DNA from: Streptomyces albospinus
GTDB taxonomy: Bacteria > Actinomycetota > Actinomycetes > Streptomycetales > Streptomycetaceae
Assembly (NCBI RefSeq): GCF_014648695.1
Contig: NZ_BMRP01000013.1
Coordinates: 155,171-219,170 of the forward strand
Reading direction: 5' to 3'
Length of the DNA: 64,000 bases
A program made the translations under genes and the position numbers. Below are positions 60,367-64,000 of this stretch, piece after piece (within the stretch, counting starts at the first letter, position 1; each line of letters starts with the position of its first letter). The notes beneath the pieces were generated by a model. The model was given only the letters and a program-made list of their open reading frames with translations, searched no databases and was not told where the DNA came from.

Positions 60367-60673
60367 CGGAGATCCGGCGCGTCACGTCCGGGGTGGGTGC
60401 CACGACGCGCTGCGGGAGCAGGTCGGGCCCCGACGTGCCCGAGCCCCGCCCCGTGCCGTCGGCAGGCGCGACCCGACGGCGGTTGTGGGCCGTTCGTCCC
60501 CGAAGGCCGACCGGCCTGCGGCCCAGGGACCTATGGCCCCTGACACCACCCCCGGCCTCCCGCCACGCTGAAGAGACCCTGCCGGTTCCACCGATCCCGC
60601 CGACTCCGCCGACCCTGCCGATTCACCGACCGTGCCCGTTCCGGTACGGACCGATCCGCCCGGGAGGCTCCCG
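60367..60673. other. Intergenic region between CBS and nitroreductase genes
   Basis: No gene that I can support. It contains CCGAC-rich repetitive sequence (CCGCCGACTCCGCCGACC) around 60598-60620. Confidence 0.4.
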
Positions 60674-61334
60674 GTGCTCACCCACCCCACCCTCGACGAC
60701 ACGGCCGTCACGTCGCTGGTGGCCGATGCCGCCGCCGCGCCCTCGATGCACAACGCCCAGCCGTGGCACTTCGCCTACTCCCGGGCGTCGTGCACCATGC
60801 TTCTCTCCGCCGACCTGGATCGCGCGATGCCGCTGGCCGACCCCACCACCCGGGGGCTGCACCTCGGCTGCGGCGCGGCCCTGCTGAACCTGCGCGCCGC
60901 CGCCGCGCACGCCGGCCACCGCACGGCGACGACCGCCCGACGACGGGATCCCCGACCACGCCTTCGGTCCCGCCAAGCGCGGTGGCGCGGCTCCGGTACG
61001 GGACTTCGCCGGCCGGCGTGCGGTCCCCGGCCGTGCCTACGCGGACTTCGAGAAACGGCCGCAACTGGCCTCCCTCAGCACCACCCGCGACGGCCCCGCC
61101 GACTGGCTCCGCGCCGGCCAGGCACTCCAACGCGTGCTGCTCCTCGCCACCCGCCAGGGACTCGCCGGCTCCTTCGCGACCCAGCCCCTGGAATGGCCCG
61201 ACCTGCGCCGGCTGCTGCGCGACCCGCTCTCCGGCACCGGCTACGTCCAGATGATCCTCCGCCTCGGCTACGGCCCCCAGGGCCCGCGCACCCCGCGCCG
61301 ACCGGTGGACGAGGTCCTGACGATCACATCGTGA
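60674..61334 (+). pseudogene. Acg/Rv3131-like nitroreductase, internally deleted
   Basis: The frame starts VLTHPTLDDTAV with AAAAPSMHNAQPWHF (family FMN-binding N-terminus) and GLHLGCGAALLNLRAAAAH. After about residue 90 the frame shifts and sequence resumes with a C-terminal family block (LRAGQALQRVLLLATRQGLA, then YVQMILRLGYGPQGP and TPRRPVDEVL). Roughly 100 residues expected in the middle are missing relative to full-length members of about 330 residues. So it is an inactive remnant. GTG start at 60674 follows GGGAGG. Confidence 0.72.
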
Positions 61335-61449
61335 GCGGAGGAGAGCGAGCGGCGGCTCGCCGCCTGCCGCCCGAAGTGCGGGTGCAGGACGGCGGGTTGC
61401 CCGTACGGGGACGTTCCGCCGGCTCAGGAGGCGGTCGAGCACGGCGGAG

Positions 61450-61863
61450 TCAGTCGAGCACGGCGGCGACGGCTTCGATCTCCACGAGTTGGTCGCGATA
61501 GCCGAGGACCGTGACACCCATCAGCGTGCTGGGTACGTCGTGGTCGCCGAACGCGTCCCGGACCACCTCCCACGCCGTCACCAGGTCCTCCCGCCGCTGG
61601 GAGGCGACGAGGACACGGGTGCTGAGGACATCGTGCAGCGACGCACCGGAGTCCGCCAGAGCGGTCCGCATGTTCTCCACGGCCTTGGCCGCCTGCCCGG
61701 CCACATCCCCGACGGCCGCAGTGGAGCCGTCCTCGTTCAGCGGACATGCTCCGGCGAGAAAGACCAGTCGTGACTCGGCCGGGGCCGTGGCCGCGTAGGC
61801 GTACTCGGCGGCATCGGACAGGGAAGCGGAGCGGATCAGTGTGACGGTACGCGGCACGGGCAT
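61450..61863 (-). CDS. RidA/YjgF family protein
   Basis: A 137-residue Rid-family protein. RidA members deaminate reactive enamine/imine intermediates. Signs: LIRSASLSDAAEYAYAA near the N-terminus, LVFLAGACPLNEDG, VENMRTALADSGASLHDV and the ending LVEIEAVAAVLD, the family terminal strand. The Arg of RidA in the VRVLVAS position is present as TRVLVAS. ATG at 61863 is chosen; a longer frame upstream is not family-like. No obvious operon partner. Confidence 0.88.
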   Translation of the reverse strand: MPVPRTVTLIRSASLSDAAEYAYAATAPAESRLVFLAGACPLNEDGSTAAVGDVAGQAAKAVENMRTALADSGASLHDVLSTRVLVASQRREDLVTAWEVVRDAFGDHDVPSTLMGVTVLGYRDQLVEIEAVAAVLD

Positions 61864-61995
61864 TCCTATCGCGGGGGTTGCGGATGCGCCCACGACCCTC
61901 TCAAAGGCCGCCCCCGCGGGCGACCCGGTTTCCCGGCGGTCGGCTCCCGCGCCCACGGGCTGCCGGAGCCGATCGACGCACGCGGATCGGCAAGC

Positions 61996-64000
61996 TCAGC
62001 ATTCCGGACACTCGTTGAGCGCCGCGATGGCCAGCGCGCGCTCCTCGGGGTGCCCGTCGGCTCCGGGCACCGCGAGCGCCGTCCGGAACTGCTCGCGTGC
62101 CTCGGCGACGCGGCCCGCCGCGACGTAGGCGCGGCCCAGCCGGTAGCGGATGTCCATCTCCAGCCGGTCGCACTGCGGTTCGGTGAGTGGGGACAGCAAC
62201 CGGTGCCGGGCGAGGGCCTGGTGGTGGAGGGCCATGGCAGCGCTCAGGTTGCCGGCGTTCTGCTCCGCCGAGCCCAGCCGGGTCAGGGTGACGCTGTGCA
62301 GGAGGACGTCCCCGACCTGCTGAACGAGGTCGGCCGCATGGCGGAACAGGGTCCTGGCTTCGGTGTGGTGGCCGAGGTCGAGGTGCACATCGGCGGCGCA
62401 GGCCAGGACTCTGCTGATCATGCGGGGCCGGCCGTTCTTCTCGGCGTGGGCCCGGGCGTCGGCGAAGCAGGCCAGCGCCTCGTCGGACCGCCCCTGGACG
62501 CGGTGGACGGAGCCGAGGAGGCAGAGCCCCATCGCCGCGAGCCAGTCGTCACCGAGCCGCTGGGCCAGCTCCACCGCAGCGGTGAGATGGGACATCGCCT
62601 GCTCGGCCCGGCCCAGGTTCATCTCGGCAGCGCCCAGCCCGCTACGGGCCCGCGCCTCTTCACGCGGGTCGGCGTGGTGGCGGCTGAGGCGCAGTGCCTC
62701 GGCGAACCACGCGTGCCCCTCGGCGTAGTGGCCCTGGTGGATCTCGGTGATGCCCAGGCAGCTCCGCACGGCGGCGGCCATCCGCCGGTCGCCGGCCCCG
62801 TCCGCGTGCGCGAGCGCGATCTCCAGGGCCGTCCGGCACTCGTGGTAGCGGCCGTGGCGTACGAAGTAGTCGCTCAGCGCCTCGGCGAGCCGGCACGCGT
62901 AGTCGGCCTCGCCGAGCGCCGCGGCATACCCGACGACATCGACGAGTTCCGCGCCGGAAGAGTCCAGCCAGCCGTCCGCGTCCTGCCAGCCCGTGAACGC
63001 CGACTCGGCCGACTGCGGCCCGGTGGGGAATCCGGCCGGTCCCCAGTCGCTGGTGGTCCGGCCCGCGTCCAGATAGAGGCGGAGCGCGGCGGTGCGCGCC
63101 GCCTCGGCTTCGGCGGGTGCGGCTTCCGCGAGCCGGCGCGCATGCACCCGGACCAGATCGTGCAATCGGTACCGGCCAGGACGCGGCTGCTGCACCAGGC
63201 TCGCGTCGACCAGGCTTTCCAGGATCTGCTCGGCCTCGCGGGCGGACCGACCCAGCATGGCCGCCGGCGTCCGCGGGTCGAACTCGACCGTCGGTGACAG
63301 GCCCAGGGCACGGAATCCGTGCTGCTGCCGCGGCGTGAGCTGGTCGTACGACAGGCGGAAGGCCGCCTCCACGCTGCGGTCGCCGGTACTCAGTTCGCCG
63401 AGCCGGTGCTCGTCGCCCGCCATCCGGTCCACCAGGTACGCGAGCGTCCACGCAGGGCGGGTCTGGAGCCGCGCCCCGGCGATACGCAGGGCCAGCGGCA
63501 GCCCGTCGCACAGCCGGACCAGCGCACGCGTCGCTTCCGGCTCCCGGTCCGCGCGCTCCTCCCCGACGATGTGCCTGAGCAGGGACAGCCCCTCGGCGGC
63601 CTCCAGCGGCTCAAGGGTGACCCGCCGATCGGCGTCCAGCCCGGTCAGCCGCCGCCGGCCGGCCACCAGCACCGTGCTGCCCGGACCGGCGGGCAGCAGG
63701 GGCACGATCTGCTGCGCGTCGAGCGCGTCGTCCACCACGAGGAGCAGCCGCAGTGAACCGGTCGCGGCCCGCCAGGCGCCGGTGAGTTCGTCGAGGTCGT
63801 CGGGCACCTCGCTGTCGGCCGCGCCGACGGCACGCAGCAACCGCCGCAGCACGCGCTGCGGCGGGACGTGCTGCCGCCCCGTGCCGTGGGCGCGCAGGTC
63901 CACGAACAGGCAGCCGTCCGGGTAATGGGCGGAAATCCTGCGGGCCGCGTGGATGACGAGCGCGGTCTTGCCGACGCCGGCGGTGCCGTCCACCGTCACG
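61996..64000 (-). CDS. NB-ARC/TPR regulator of AfsR/SARP type (partial, 5-prime end outside window)
   Basis: At least 667 residues of an STAND-type ATPase. The window begins with P-loop GTAGVGKTALVIHAARRI, then LLLVVDDALDAQQIVPLLP (Walker B), the NB-ARC block LCDGLPLALRIAG (GLPLA), and a winged helix (RYRLHDLVRVHARRLAE). From about residue 360 tetratricopeptide repeats follow (for example SCLGITEIHQGHYAEGHAWF, ARSGLGAAEMNLGRAEQAMS). In Streptomyces such proteins often carry an N-terminal BTAD/SARP DNA-binding domain, which would lie beyond 64000; that part cannot be seen. Confidence 0.88.
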   Translation of the reverse strand, partial: VTVDGTAGVGKTALVIHAARRISAHYPDGCLFVDLRAHGTGRQHVPPQRVLRRLLRAVGAADSEVPDDLDELTGAWRAATGSLRLLLVVDDALDAQQIVPLLPAGPGSTVLVAGRRRLTGLDADRRVTLEPLEAAEGLSLLRHIVGEERADREPEATRALVRLCDGLPLALRIAGARLQTRPAWTLAYLVDRMAGDEHRLGELSTGDRSVEAAFRLSYDQLTPRQQHGFRALGLSPTVEFDPRTPAAMLGRSAREAEQILESLVDASLVQQPRPGRYRLHDLVRVHARRLAEAAPAEAEAARTAALRLYLDAGRTTSDWGPAGFPTGPQSAESAFTGWQDADGWLDSSGAELVDVVGYAAALGEADYACRLAEALSDYFVRHGRYHECRTALEIALAHADGAGDRRMAAAVRSCLGITEIHQGHYAEGHAWFAEALRLSRHHADPREEARARSGLGAAEMNLGRAEQAMSHLTAAVELAQRLGDDWLAAMGLCLLGSVHRVQGRSDEALACFADARAHAEKNGRPRMISRVLACAADVHLDLGHHTEARTLFRHAADLVQQVGDVLLHSVTLTRLGSAEQNAGNLSAAMALHHQALARHRLLSPLTEPQCDRLEMDIRYRLGRAYVAAGRVAEAREQFRTALAVPGADGHPEERALAIAALNECPEC

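Noticed and set aside
1..64000. tRNA genes as attachment sites or an integrase-type island
   Set aside because: I saw no tRNA cloverleaf sequence and no tyrosine or serine recombinase; the only mobile DNA found is the Tn7-like pair.

Overview
The window is high-GC actinobacterial DNA that reads as a Streptomyces chromosome. Evidence includes GTG starts, many Tat and lipoprotein exports, chitinase and collagenase genes, P450/ferredoxin triplets, TTA codons confined to unusual genes, and tightly overlapping operons. It looks like accessory or arm-like sequence: catabolic, secreted and detoxification genes, several decayed genes, and one mobile island. No tRNA, rRNA or CRISPR array was seen.

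Left part (0-20 kb): a methyltransferase relic, a GH25 lysozyme-like enzyme, DUF2278 and DUF6424-like proteins, then a TetR gene divergent from a PaoABC-type molybdenum aldehyde oxidoreductase operon. Next come a GH114-type lipoprotein, a GNAT enzyme, an arsenite/YraQ-type permease, a dienelactone hydrolase, a winged-helix/membrane-protein pair, and a ferredoxin/ferredoxin-reductase/P450 operon (cluster A) with a divergent TetR and a long operator. The segment ends with a 481-residue glyceraldehyde-3-phosphate dehydrogenase gene (gap).

Mobile island (20.18-27.59 kb): exactly 8 bp after the gap stop codon begins a Tn7-like element with three overlapping genes: TnsA endonuclease, TnsB DDE transposase, and a TnsC ATPase fused to a TniQ-like region and several helix-turn-helix modules. 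It has no separate tnsD. It is followed head-to-tail by a decayed sibling that keeps both ends, a stub of tnsA and one META-domain lipoprotein cargo gene. Both elements carry four TnsB-site-like repeats at identical spacing (20/11/20 bp), but the repeat sequence has switched in concert from TTGRCA to TTARCA. All three transposition genes and the cargo gene contain TTA codons, suggesting bldA (developmental) control. The original gap terminator lies on the far side of the island. I regard this as the most interesting system here.

Middle part (27.6-46.5 kb): MFS exporter with divergent AraC regulator; a histidine kinase operon with a lipoprotein and a 42-codon ORF where a response regulator would be expected; a hydrolase; membrane proteins; a GH15 enzyme; a second P450/reductase/ferredoxin triplet (cluster B, paralogous to A); a broken SDR gene; a secreted alkaline-phosphatase-superfamily enzyme; an MFS protein, a stand-alone homoserine dehydrogenase and a LysR regulator.

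Right part (46.6-64 kb): secreted M9 collagenase, DUF2867 gene with divergent TetR and operator, a baeRF-type protein, a cyanate operon (LysR / carbonic anhydrase / cyanase / nucleoside deaminase), a GH18 chitinase with DasR/chitinase-type promoter repeats, a small antitoxin-like protein, an IorBA-type two-subunit molybdenum oxidoreductase, a CBS-domain protein beside a broken nitroreductase, a RidA protein, and an NB-ARC/TPR regulator running off the right edge.
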